54,235 nucleotides of DNA. Source: an uncultured Lachnospiraceae bacterium. Lineage in GTDB: Bacteria; Bacillota; Clostridia; Lachnospirales; Lachnospiraceae. Numbering within the stretch: position 1 is the stretch's first letter; each line of letters begins with the position of its first letter. Below, piece after piece: positions 43,980-52,379 of the stretch. The position numbers were made by a program, and so were the translations under genes. The notes beneath the pieces are model-generated. The model had not been told where the DNA came from, did not search any database, and worked only from the letters and a program-made list of their open reading frames with translations. The DNA is taken from NCBI GenBank assembly GCA_947173945.1, contig CAMWGV010000012.1, positions 1 to 54,235 of the forward strand, in the 5' to 3' direction.

Positions 43980-45209
43980 CTATATATCAAGGCTTCTATC
44001 TGCATATGCCCGGATATATATTCCATCCTCTCTGTAATCTTCCTCAAGTATACTTCCGGTTTTCCGAATTTTGTTTATGATTCCTGCATCGGAATATGGT
44101 ATCAGCTTTTCGATATAATTTCTGCTTTTGTTAACCTCTTCCGTTATGGCAGAAATAAGCTCCTCAAAACCAATTTCCTTTTTTGCGGCAATATAAACAA
44201 CCTGGTCCGCCTTAAAATCCTTTATGACAGGTAATGTTTCAACCTTATCAATCTTGTTAAAAGCTGTTATTACCGGCTTATTTTCAACACCAAGACCACT
44301 AAGTGTCTCATATACAGTGGTGATATGATTGTCAGCACAAGGGTTGGATATATCAACCACATGCAAAATGATATCAGAGTATTTTGCCTCCTCCAAAGTA
44401 GAACGGAACGCATTAATCAGATGATGTGGAAGCTTTTTAATGAATCCAACCGTATCGGTTATAATTATTTCCTGACCATTTGTAAGCTTATATCCTCTGG
44501 ATGTCGGGTCCAGAGTTGCAAACAACATATCCTCCTCAAGAACACCTGCAAGAGTAAGCTTATTTAAAAGCGTAGACTTACCGGCATTCGTGTAGCCGAC
44601 AATTGATACAATCGGAAGCTTGCCGGACATACGCTGCTTTCTCATGACCTCCCGGTGCTGCTTCACATCCTCAAGCTCCTTTTGAAGCTGTCCGATTCTG
44701 TCACGAATAATTCTCCTGTCAATCTCAAGCTTTTTTTCTCCCGGACCTCTTGTTCCGATACCACCACCAAGACGTGACAAAGAATTTCTCATACCAATCA
44801 GTCTTGAGGAACGATACTTAAGCTGTGCCAGCTCAACCTGAATAATTCCCTCACGGGTCGTAGCCCTCTTAGCAAATATATCAAGTATGACCATGGTCCG
44901 ATCCATTATTTTTGTATCTAGAATTTCTTCCAGATTTTTCATCTGCATTGGACTCAGCTCGTCATCAGAAACAACACCGGATGCTTCAAGCTCTGTAACA
45001 AGCTCCCTTAGCTCTTCCGTTTTACCGGAACCTATGTAGGTTGCTTTATCAACAGCCTCCTTTTTTTGAATGAGTCTGCCCACAACAACAGCACCTGCAG
45101 TTTTCACAAGCTCCTCCAGCTCGTCTAAGTTGGCATCTATATCCTCACCTTTATCTAGATCAACTGCAATAAGGATTACCTTTTCAATTTCTTTGTCTGT
45201 ATTATACAT
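43980..45209 (-). CDS. hflX: GTPase HflX
   Basis: This 409-residue protein has the HflX N-terminal domain (YIGSGKTEELREL) and the glycine-rich linker GGGIGTRGPGEKKLE. The GTPase motifs are G1 GYTNAGKSTLL near residue 202, G3 DTVGFI and G4 AFNKID. HflX splits stalled 70S ribosomes and can help heat-damaged ones. The nearby translation-factor fusion and rRNA modification genes give a ribosome-maintenance context. Confidence 0.94.
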   Translation of the reverse strand: MYNTDKEIEKVILIAVDLDKGEDIDANLDELEELVKTAGAVVVGRLIQKKEAVDKATYIGSGKTEELRELVTELEASGVVSDDELSPMQMKNLEEILDTKIMDRTMVILDIFAKRATTREGIIQVELAQLKYRSSRLIGMRNSLSRLGGGIGTRGPGEKKLEIDRRIIRDRIGQLQKELEDVKQHREVMRKQRMSGKLPIVSIVGYTNAGKSTLLNKLTLAGVLEEDMLFATLDPTSRGYKLTNGQEIIITDTVGFIKKLPHHLINAFRSTLEEAKYSDIILHVVDISNPCADNHITTVYETLSGLGVENKPVITAFNKIDKVETLPVIKDFKADQVVYIAAKKEIGFEELISAITEEVNKSRNYIEKLIPYSDAGIINKIRKTGSILEEDYREDGIYIRAYADRSLDI

Positions 45210-45246
45210 ATGTCACCATCTACTTTACATAATATTATTATTGTAA

Positions 45247-46125
45247 CTAATTATCATTTAAATCGTATATGTCATGTACAACATGAGGATTGACATTTAC
45301 CCTCGTGTATACAAATTCGTAAATATCTTTCCCTCTTTTGTCGTCAGGATAAATATTTATAAAGCTTTCGGCCAGACTGAGCGCCCTGTCATAATCTCCA
45401 AGCTTTGTGTAGCATAATATTTGATTATAAAGCAAATCCTTTTGCTCATCGCCATTCCCGTCAAGATTTGACTCTATGTATGAAAGTGCCTTATTGTAAT
45501 CCTCTCTGAACATATACAGGGTTGCATATCTGTTGGCAAGATGCTGGTTAAATCCAAAGGCACCTGTATAAATATCGTAGTATTTAAGCATGTTGTTATC
45601 ATCTCCAAGCATCTCATAGCAGTGTCCTGCATACAGACTCAATTCAACATAGCCGTAATCTACTAACTTGGCAAATACCGGAGCCTCATCCTTATAATTT
45701 CCGTTTGAATAGCTATCAAGGGTTATGGCAATCACACTAAGCTCATTCACCTTGTCTTTATCATAATATCTCTTTTTGTATTTTGTAAGGATTGTGTCAT
45801 ATGCTTCATATGCCTTGTAGTACTCTGCCAAATGTATATGGGCATCCGCCTTATACATAAGTGAGTCCACGTCCATTTTTTTTGTAAACCATTGCTTACA
45901 GTCTAAGGATTTGTCAAAGTACGTGATTGCCTCCTCATACTGACCCTCATTATAAAGCTTTAAGCCTGTTTCGCGATATTTATTTTTCTTGGAGAATAAG
46001 TGAAGTGCACTTATTATAATTGCAGGTACTAAAATTATGACAAACATTGACCGGAAAATAATCTGTGCCTGTCTGTTTATCCTTTTCCTTCTTCTCCTTC
46101 TTTTCCTTCTTCTATCAGTACTCAT
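45247..46125 (-). CDS. TPR-repeat membrane protein
   Basis: This 292-residue protein opens with a strongly basic stretch (RRRKRRRRRKR) followed by one membrane helix (about residues 27-44). Several tetratricopeptide units follow, for example GLKLYNEGQYEEAITYFDKS and CYTKLGDYDRALSLAE. This suggests a membrane-anchored scaffold with an external TPR domain, but the topology is not certain. Function is unknown. It lies 13 bases after the VanY-like gene and 37 bases before hflX. Confidence 0.78.
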   Translation of the reverse strand: MSTDRRRKRRRRRKRINRQAQIIFRSMFVIILVPAIIISALHLFSKKNKYRETGLKLYNEGQYEEAITYFDKSLDCKQWFTKKMDVDSLMYKADAHIHLAEYYKAYEAYDTILTKYKKRYYDKDKVNELSVIAITLDSYSNGNYKDEAPVFAKLVDYGYVELSLYAGHCYEMLGDDNNMLKYYDIYTGAFGFNQHLANRYATLYMFREDYNKALSYIESNLDGNGDEQKDLLYNQILCYTKLGDYDRALSLAESFINIYPDDKRGKDIYEFVYTRVNVNPHVVHDIYDLNDN

Positions 46126-46138
46126 ATATATCTCTCCG

Positions 46139-47023
46139 TTAATTTCCTAAAAGGCTGTGAAATTCTTCAAGCGTTAAATTGTTTTTTGTCATAAATTCTG
46201 CCGCTTCCGCACCAACATATCTGAAATGCCAAGGCTCATAGCTTATACCTGTTATGTCAGCCTTATCTTTCGGATACCGTACTATGAAACCATAGGCTGT
46301 ACAGTTGTCAATAAACCACTTCATAGTTTCATTCGACTCTAAATCCTCAGACAGACTATAAATTCCCTCCTCTGTTATATCAAGGGCAAGACCGGTCTCA
46401 TGCTCACTGTGACCTACCTCCTGCACAGTTTCTAACGTCTTTTTATATGCCTCTTCCTGACTAAGCCCCTTGTCCATAAATTCCTGAACACTTCTATCGA
46501 TAATACCCTGCTGTGTATCCTTATCCCTATATGCAGAAATGATACTATAATGATATCCTGCATCATTACATGCCTTAAGCATCCGGTACAAATCAATATA
46601 GGCCTGCTCATCTATAATGGCTCCACTGTTCAGAACATGCTGTTCAAACTCATAGTCTTCCGGAAGACCAGTTTTGGTATTTACAAGCATAAGCAGACTT
46701 TTGTTTTTATCATATATTGCCTGACATTCTGCTCTGAGCTCCGAATTCGGATCCTTAAGCTCCGTCGATGCATCTGTCCTTGTTGCCGTGTTTACTACCT
46801 TATCTTTTTTCTCTTTTTTATCCGGCTTAAATATATTTACAATCAAAGAAATAATCAATACAAATACAACCAGTACTGTAATTGTATAAATAAGCACACT
46901 ATAATCCCCGGCTTTCGTGTGCCTTACAAGAAGTCTTGTATATCTCTTAAAAAATCTTCGTATCTTTTTTCCTGTTTTCTTCAGTGACTTTAACAAACGT
47001 GCAAAAAATCCCTGTAAATCCAT
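46139..47023 (-). CDS. D-Ala-D-Ala carboxypeptidase, VanY/peptidase M15 family
   Basis: This 294-residue protein has a basic N-terminal cytoplasmic part, one membrane helix (about residues 50-70) and an external M15B domain. Zinc-site motifs are HSEHETGLALDI near residue 214-225 and EPWHFRYVG near 270. It removes the terminal D-Ala from wall peptides. With no vanA/B/R/S genes nearby, it is a housekeeping wall enzyme rather than evidence of vancomycin resistance. I chose the ATG at 47023 with AGGAGG 6 bases upstream. Confidence 0.9.
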   Translation of the reverse strand: MDLQGFFARLLKSLKKTGKKIRRFFKRYTRLLVRHTKAGDYSVLIYTITVLVVFVLIISLIVNIFKPDKKEKKDKVVNTATRTDASTELKDPNSELRAECQAIYDKNKSLLMLVNTKTGLPEDYEFEQHVLNSGAIIDEQAYIDLYRMLKACNDAGYHYSIISAYRDKDTQQGIIDRSVQEFMDKGLSQEEAYKKTLETVQEVGHSEHETGLALDITEEGIYSLSEDLESNETMKWFIDNCTAYGFIVRYPKDKADITGISYEPWHFRYVGAEAAEFMTKNNLTLEEFHSLLGN

Positions 47024-47061
47024 ATGGCTCCTCCTTTGCAAATATTAAGTCTACATACTTA

Positions 47062-47364
47062 TCATTTCATCATATCAAGAATAGACTGCTTTGGAATTGC
47101 TCCCACAGAGCGTTTCAATACCTCGCCATTTTTGAATAAAATAAGTGTAGGTATAGACATAACATTGTATGACTCCGCAAGCCCCTGTGCATTATCTACG
47201 TTACACTTACATATCTTTATATCCTTTGCTTCTGATGCTATCTCATCAATAATTGGTCCCATCATTTTACATGGACCACACCAGTCTGCATAAAAATCAA
47301 CAAGCACTGGCTTATCACTGTTTACCACTTCTTCCTCAAAATTATCATCATTTAAATATATCAT
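47062..47364 (-). CDS. trxA: Thioredoxin
   Basis: This 100-residue single-domain protein has the redox motif WCGPC (Cys29 and Cys32) and the conserved cis-Pro in SIPTLILFKNGE. It is a general cytosolic dithiol reductant. It lies 11 bases after the GTPase-nuclease fusion gene and is probably cotranscribed. No thioredoxin reductase is in the window. Confidence 0.95.
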   Translation of the reverse strand: MIYLNDDNFEEEVVNSDKPVLVDFYADWCGPCKMMGPIIDEIASEAKDIKICKCNVDNAQGLAESYNVMSIPTLILFKNGEVLKRSVGAIPKQSILDMMK

Positions 47365-47375
47365 TGTTTTCTCCT

Positions 47376-49919
47376 TTATAAATCATATTGATCACGAAGA
47401 CGGTTCTGTTCATCATCAATAACCTTCTGTAGCTCCCTGGATGATAAAACCATACAACTTTGTCCTCTTGTTATCTGCTGTATAAGTCCATCCGAACTTA
47501 CAACTGTTATATTATAACACGTTTGGTTCAAATTAGTAAACTTTTCTATATATTGGTCTGCTGTTTCCCCTTCTTTTGTGTGTATAACCGTTATTTCTTC
47601 CGTTGTTTTTTCAGAGCCGGGGTTATTTTTTAATTTATACCCATCAAATACGACAATTATACTGTAGTCCGTTATTCCCTTATAATTTGCCAATATAGAA
47701 ATAAGCTTGTCTTTTGCAGAATCCATATTCAGCTTTGCAAGTTCCTTCAGGTCATCCCATGCAAAAATCACATTGTATCCATCAACGATAAGCAGTCTTG
47801 GAAGCTTTGGTGTTGGTTTACCATAATGTGTTTTATATTCCGGCTCACGAATCTTTTTCTTCTGATAGCTTCTTTTTGCATTTTGGTTAGAATATGCGGT
47901 TTTATTTATTATTTCATCAATTTCATCCGTTCCTATGGAATAATCAAAATTACTCCTGCTTAACTTATAATTTTCACTGTAATCACTAATTTCTTCCCCT
48001 GAAATATCATCAGACACATGCATATATTTTTCAACCTCATACCAGGGAACTATAAAACCGGCTCCATGTGCACAAAATACAGAAGCAGACATATTATGCA
48101 GATCCGCATCAGGGTCATACCCACATTTGTCTATTATTTCATCTTGATTGTGGCATGGGAAATAGCCACTTGGAATACATGATATCGTTCCAAGTCCACG
48201 TGTATACTCGCTTATATGTTCCTGATATTTCCGAAGTGTGCTCACAGGGCCATTGCCCTTAATCGATGCATTTTCATTGTTAATAACAGGGTCCTTAATG
48301 GAGCATCCAAGCATATCAAGATCTGTCATTGCCTTACCAAGCATATCCCCTGGAAGCTCAAGTTCAAAATCATAATATGGCTCCAAAAGTATAGAGCTTG
48401 TCTTCATAAGCCCCTGCCTGACAGCTCTGTACGCAGCTTGACGAAAATCCCCACCTACAGTATGTTTATCATGTGCTTTGCCATTTATCAGTGTGATTTT
48501 AACGTCCGTAAGCGGTGAACCTGTAAGTACACCCCTGTGAAGCTTTCCTCTCAGACAGGAAATAATAAGTCTCTGCCAGTTTTTGGAAAGAATATCTGTA
48601 CTACAGTTTACATCAAACACAATACCACTTCCACGCTCTCCCGGCTCAAGTAATACATGAACCTCAGCATAATGTCTTAATGGTTCAAAATGTCCAATAC
48701 CAACTGTCTTTTCAGCAATTGTTTCCTTGTACTCAATTTGCCCCATATCATAATCTGGCCTGAAACCATACCTTGTTTCAATAATTGACGATATAATCTC
48801 AAGCTGTACGGGACCCATTATTTTTAAAATAATCTGTTTATCTTTTTCATCCCACGAAACGTCAAGCTCCGGAATTTCTTCTCCAAGAGCCACAATATCG
48901 GAGTAAATGTGTCTTGCGTCTACTCCATCCGGTACAAGCATGATATATTTTAATACAGGCTCAAGTATTGGAAGCGTCAAAACTCCCGATTCATCACCTA
49001 AAACATCACCAGCCTGTGTGTGCTCCAGACCAAGCACAGAGCATATATTTCCTGCAGACACAGTTCCAGCTGTCTCGTATTTTTCTCCGGAATAAAGACG
49101 TATCTGAGATACCTTTTCTTCACCAATGATATCCCTTACATGTAAGCTTCCTCCTGTTATTTTCATATGGGTAATACGATTTTTCTGTTCATCCCTTGAT
49201 ATTTTATATACAATTGCAGAAAAATCACTGCCATAGCATGATGACACAGCATATTTATTTATACCTGCAAGCAGACACTCAACATTTTCAAGCCTGAGTG
49301 CTGAACCGAAATAGCACGGGAAAATTTTTCTTTTTTTAATAAGCAATCTTATATCATCGTCAGAAATTATATAACCATTTAAATATTGTTCCAGAATCCC
49401 TTCATCGGACATTGCCATGCTTTCATAGTCATTTATAGTAAATTCTTCATCTGTGAAATCCATACATTCGTCACTTAGGGCATCTTTTATATTTGCAAGT
49501 ACTTCTTCCTTAATAACGTCCGGCATATCCATTTTATTTACATATATGAATACAGGTATATGGTAAGTCCTAAGAAGCTTCCATAATGTTCTTGTATGGC
49601 TCTGAACTCCCTCCGAAGCACTTATAACAAGAATTGCATAATCAAGCACCTGAAGTGTCCGCTCCATTTCGGCAGAAAAATCCACATGTCCCGGCGTATC
49701 TAGCAAAACATATTCCACATCCTTGTATGTGAACCTTGCCTGCTTTGAGAAAATGGTTATGCCTCTTTTTCTCTCAATATCATCATTATCTAAAAATGTA
49801 TTTCCTTTATCAACTCTGCCAACAGCCTTTAAAACTCCTGCACTGTAGAGAATTGCCTCAGACAATGTTGTCTTTCCAGCATCAACATGAGCTAAAATTC
49901 CTATACATAATTTTTTCAT
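47376..49919 (-). CDS. TetM-like translational GTPase fused to a Rae1/YacP-type NYN endoribonuclease domain
   Basis: In this 847-residue protein, residues 1 to about 640 match the EF-G-like ribosomal protection family. G1 is AHVDAGKT (10-17), G2 RGITI (53-57), G3 DTPGHVDF (74-81) and G4 NKMD, followed by domains up to a TetM-like C-terminus (LLEPYYDFELELPG, YTRGLG). A charged linker (about 640-708) leads to a NYN domain (709-847) with VDGYN (Asp713), VVFDGYK (Asp759), GETADQYIE (Glu785, Asp788) and SSDG (Asp810). This order matches YacP/Rae1, which cuts mRNA in the ribosomal A site. A single protein joining a ribosome-binding GTPase to an A-site nuclease is the notable feature. It is not safe to call it tetracycline resistance. 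Neighbours are trxA and a HAD hydrolase. Confidence 0.88.
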   Translation of the reverse strand: MKKLCIGILAHVDAGKTTLSEAILYSAGVLKAVGRVDKGNTFLDNDDIERKRGITIFSKQARFTYKDVEYVLLDTPGHVDFSAEMERTLQVLDYAILVISASEGVQSHTRTLWKLLRTYHIPVFIYVNKMDMPDVIKEEVLANIKDALSDECMDFTDEEFTINDYESMAMSDEGILEQYLNGYIISDDDIRLLIKKRKIFPCYFGSALRLENVECLLAGINKYAVSSCYGSDFSAIVYKISRDEQKNRITHMKITGGSLHVRDIIGEEKVSQIRLYSGEKYETAGTVSAGNICSVLGLEHTQAGDVLGDESGVLTLPILEPVLKYIMLVPDGVDARHIYSDIVALGEEIPELDVSWDEKDKQIILKIMGPVQLEIISSIIETRYGFRPDYDMGQIEYKETIAEKTVGIGHFEPLRHYAEVHVLLEPGERGSGIVFDVNCSTDILSKNWQRLIISCLRGKLHRGVLTGSPLTDVKITLINGKAHDKHTVGGDFRQAAYRAVRQGLMKTSSILLEPYYDFELELPGDMLGKAMTDLDMLGCSIKDPVINNENASIKGNGPVSTLRKYQEHISEYTRGLGTISCIPSGYFPCHNQDEIIDKCGYDPDADLHNMSASVFCAHGAGFIVPWYEVEKYMHVSDDISGEEISDYSENYKLSRSNFDYSIGTDEIDEIINKTAYSNQNAKRSYQKKKIREPEYKTHYGKPTPKLPRLLIVDGYNVIFAWDDLKELAKLNMDSAKDKLISILANYKGITDYSIIVVFDGYKLKNNPGSEKTTEEITVIHTKEGETADQYIEKFTNLNQTCYNITVVSSDGLIQQITRGQSCMVLSSRELQKVIDDEQNRLRDQYDL

Positions 49920-49938
49920 CAGAAACTTCCTTTTGCAG

Positions 49939-50628
49939 TTACATATTTTTTATTTCCAGTTCCTTTTTCAGATCAGTAAAGTCATTTATACATGCCCTTA
50001 TATGCTTAAGTCCATCTAAGCCCTTACAATCGTTGTCACCTGTTACAGCAACAATGTTTTCCACCCCTGCATTTATTGCGGAAAGTATACCTGTTTCCGA
50101 GTCTTCAAAAACAATACAGGATTTTGGCGGAATATTTATCATTTTACATGCCACGAGATATAAGTCTGGAAAAGGCTTGTCCCTAAGACGCTTGTCATGG
50201 TATACGAGCTTATCAGGGTCAAACCATCTGTATAAGTCATAGGCTTCAAAATAATACATTATGTTTGATAAATTGGCTGTAGTTGCTATCGTCCGGGGAA
50301 TGTTATACTTGTCCAGATAATTAAGAAAATCAACAAGACCCGGAGCAAGCGGAGGGGTATCATTTGCAAGAAGCTTCCTGTAAATATGTTCCTTTTCCTC
50401 GCTTAGCTGCTCCAGTGTATCCTTAGAAATTTCATATCCGAGAAAGTGCTCCAAAATATCCTTTGCAGACTTGTTAACAATATAGTTCCTCTGATCAGAC
50501 TCATCAGGATAAGTACCGGTAATCTCTTCCACATACATAGACCATGCTTTTATGTGATACTTGGAATCAAAAAGCATTGTTCCGTTAAAATCAAATATAA
50601 CTCCTATTATTTTATCTAACTCAAACAT
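49939..50628 (-). CDS. HAD-superfamily hydrolase (beta-phosphoglucomutase-like)
   Basis: This 229-residue protein has HAD motif I as DFNGT (Asp13 nucleophile, Asn15), motif II in TIATTANL, the motif III lysine in DKRLRDKPFPDLY and motif IV in VFEDSETGI. A helical cap domain lies at about 20-95. In most relatives motif I reads DxDGT, with the second Asp acting as acid/base; here it is Asn, which may change or slow the reaction. Substrate unknown. AGGAG lies 5 bases before ATG. Confidence 0.88.
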   Translation of the reverse strand: MFELDKIIGVIFDFNGTMLFDSKYHIKAWSMYVEEITGTYPDESDQRNYIVNKSAKDILEHFLGYEISKDTLEQLSEEKEHIYRKLLANDTPPLAPGLVDFLNYLDKYNIPRTIATTANLSNIMYYFEAYDLYRWFDPDKLVYHDKRLRDKPFPDLYLVACKMINIPPKSCIVFEDSETGILSAINAGVENIVAVTGDNDCKGLDGLKHIRACINDFTDLKKELEIKNM

Positions 50629-50648
50629 AGTATCTCCTGTTTCTTTTC

Positions 50649-50669
50649 ATAGGAAACTTCATTTCCTAT
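50649..50669 (-). repeat. Short inverted repeat between the S8 protease and HAD genes
   Basis: A perfect 8-bp stem (ATAGGAAA/TTTCCTAT) with a 5-base loop lies in the 52-base gap before the HAD ribosome site. It has no T-run, so it is more likely an mRNA stem-loop or processing site than a terminator. Confidence 0.5.
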
Positions 50670-50680
50670 CGTCACGCTTC

Positions 50681-52327
50681 TTATAAAGCACCCCAGCCTA
50701 TTTCCGGATTCGGGTATGTTTTATATCCCGGTAAAGGACCGGCTTCACGTATCAGATTTGCCTTAAGCTTTTCACCATACATAAAAGGATCATTTCCCTT
50801 AACGATTCCCCACTCCATAAGCTTTGCAGCCCTTGCCGATACATAAGGTGTCGCAAAGGATGTTCCTGACACGGTAACATAACCGCCCCCCGGACTTGCC
50901 ACTTGTATATTTACACCCGGAGCTGAAACATCAGGCTTAACCTGATTATCTATGGCATAACCCCTGCCTGAAAAGGATGCATAGGATAACAGCCTTTCAT
51001 CATAGGCACCTACACTTATAACGCTTCTTGCCGATGCTGGTATTGTCATTGTCGTATATCTGGATGGTGTTATAAATCTTACATCGGAGGATGTTCCTTC
51101 CGAAACGGGAAGCCATAAATCAACCCTGCCATTTAATATTGATTTAGGATTAAAGGAAACCGTCCAGATTCCCTGTTCTATATATTCATTTTTAGGCGAT
51201 ATTGATATATACGTCTCCTGATTTTTGTTGTACGGAGTTGGGTAACCATTTATTACACTTATATCCATATCAGGCAGACTATAGCTCATAACCTCACTGT
51301 ATAAATTAAAGGGCCCCAGCACAACCCCACTCGGTGTCGTTAAAAAAATATCAACTACGTCAACAAAATCTCTCCATATCTGTAAGTTTATCCCAATCTC
51401 ATATGGATTAACCTGAAAGTCAACATACTGCCATGCCGTATTTCCAAGCATAATTTGTGCATGTCTTGCACTTCTGCCTTCATTTCCCATACCTGTAACT
51501 ATACTTATTCTTGCTGTGTCAGCAACACTGTCAATATATTCCTCAAGCATGGAATTTGAGCCATGGTCACCATAATTGTTGCCAAAACTCAAATTAATGA
51601 CCATCGGTAAATCATATTTTTGGGAAAAGCTTACCGCATAATCCAGTGCAAGTATTAAAGATATGGTATTGGGAAATCCCGATATATTACTGTTATCCAG
51701 TTTAATTGCAAGAATATCTGAGTCAGGCACATCTCTTGATATTATGCTTGCAACTCCCGTGCCATGCCCTGAATAGTCATAAGTCGGCAACCCATCTCCT
51801 GTTTTTAATGCCGTGTTTATTTCTTCTCTGGTAAAAAATCTGCCAACGCCATATTGATTTGGATGTTCTTCATCATATGGCAGTGTCTGATCCCATATTC
51901 CCACAAGCTTCGTTGTTCCATCATTATTTATAAAAGCACCCGACTTGTAATCTATCCCTGAATCGATGACAGCTGTCACAACACCTTTACCCGAAAGCCC
52001 ATCCATTTTTAAAATGGATGTTGCTGCAACCTCAAGGTAAATGCTTTTGGGCTTTTCTATAAATAAAATTGATGGAATACGTGTGAGCAGTTCTATATTT
52101 TCACTTTTAATACGGATAATTGCGTAATTATTTTGAAGAATCGTATAACTAAATCCAACGGATTTGCTTACTTCCTCCAAATCACCGGTGTATCTTATTA
52201 TAAGCTGCCATTCATCAACAGAACTGTTGTAACCAACATCTAAATCTAAAGAATTATTTCTTTCCTCCTGTGGAATCGAAAGCGACAGATTAAGCTCCGT
52301 GCCCAGTTTCGCCGGATCATAAACCAT
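50681..52327 (-). CDS. Subtilisin-like serine protease (S8 family, Csp-like)
   Basis: This 548-residue protein has an intact catalytic triad: Asp122 in AVIDSGID, His188 in YSGHGTGVAS and Ser490 in GTSFATP. An N-terminal prodomain-like part of about 100 residues precedes it. A long insert (about 285-430), which may be a jellyroll as in CspB of clostridia, lies between the His and Ser blocks. There is no signal peptide or membrane helix, so export would need another route. Csp-type proteases process germination proteins in spore formers, but this one has no spore gene next to it, so the role is open. AGGTG lies upstream of ATG. Confidence 0.87.
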   Translation of the reverse strand: MVYDPAKLGTELNLSLSIPQEERNNSLDLDVGYNSSVDEWQLIIRYTGDLEEVSKSVGFSYTILQNNYAIIRIKSENIELLTRIPSILFIEKPKSIYLEVAATSILKMDGLSGKGVVTAVIDSGIDYKSGAFINNDGTTKLVGIWDQTLPYDEEHPNQYGVGRFFTREEINTALKTGDGLPTYDYSGHGTGVASIISRDVPDSDILAIKLDNSNISGFPNTISLILALDYAVSFSQKYDLPMVINLSFGNNYGDHGSNSMLEEYIDSVADTARISIVTGMGNEGRSARHAQIMLGNTAWQYVDFQVNPYEIGINLQIWRDFVDVVDIFLTTPSGVVLGPFNLYSEVMSYSLPDMDISVINGYPTPYNKNQETYISISPKNEYIEQGIWTVSFNPKSILNGRVDLWLPVSEGTSSDVRFITPSRYTTMTIPASARSVISVGAYDERLLSYASFSGRGYAIDNQVKPDVSAPGVNIQVASPGGGYVTVSGTSFATPYVSARAAKLMEWGIVKGNDPFMYGEKLKANLIREAGPLPGYKTYPNPEIGWGAL

Positions 52328-52379
52328 ACATTCACCTGCAAAAACATATTTATACTATAATACAAAATATAAATTATTT

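Noticed and set aside
46139-47023. Vancomycin-resistance vanY
   Set aside because: Only the peptidase domain is present, with no van regulatory or ligase genes around it.
47376-49919. Tetracycline-resistance gene tet(M)
   Set aside because: The GTPase part is TetM-like, but the protein carries an extra nuclease domain and sits among housekeeping genes. Resistance cannot be claimed from this.
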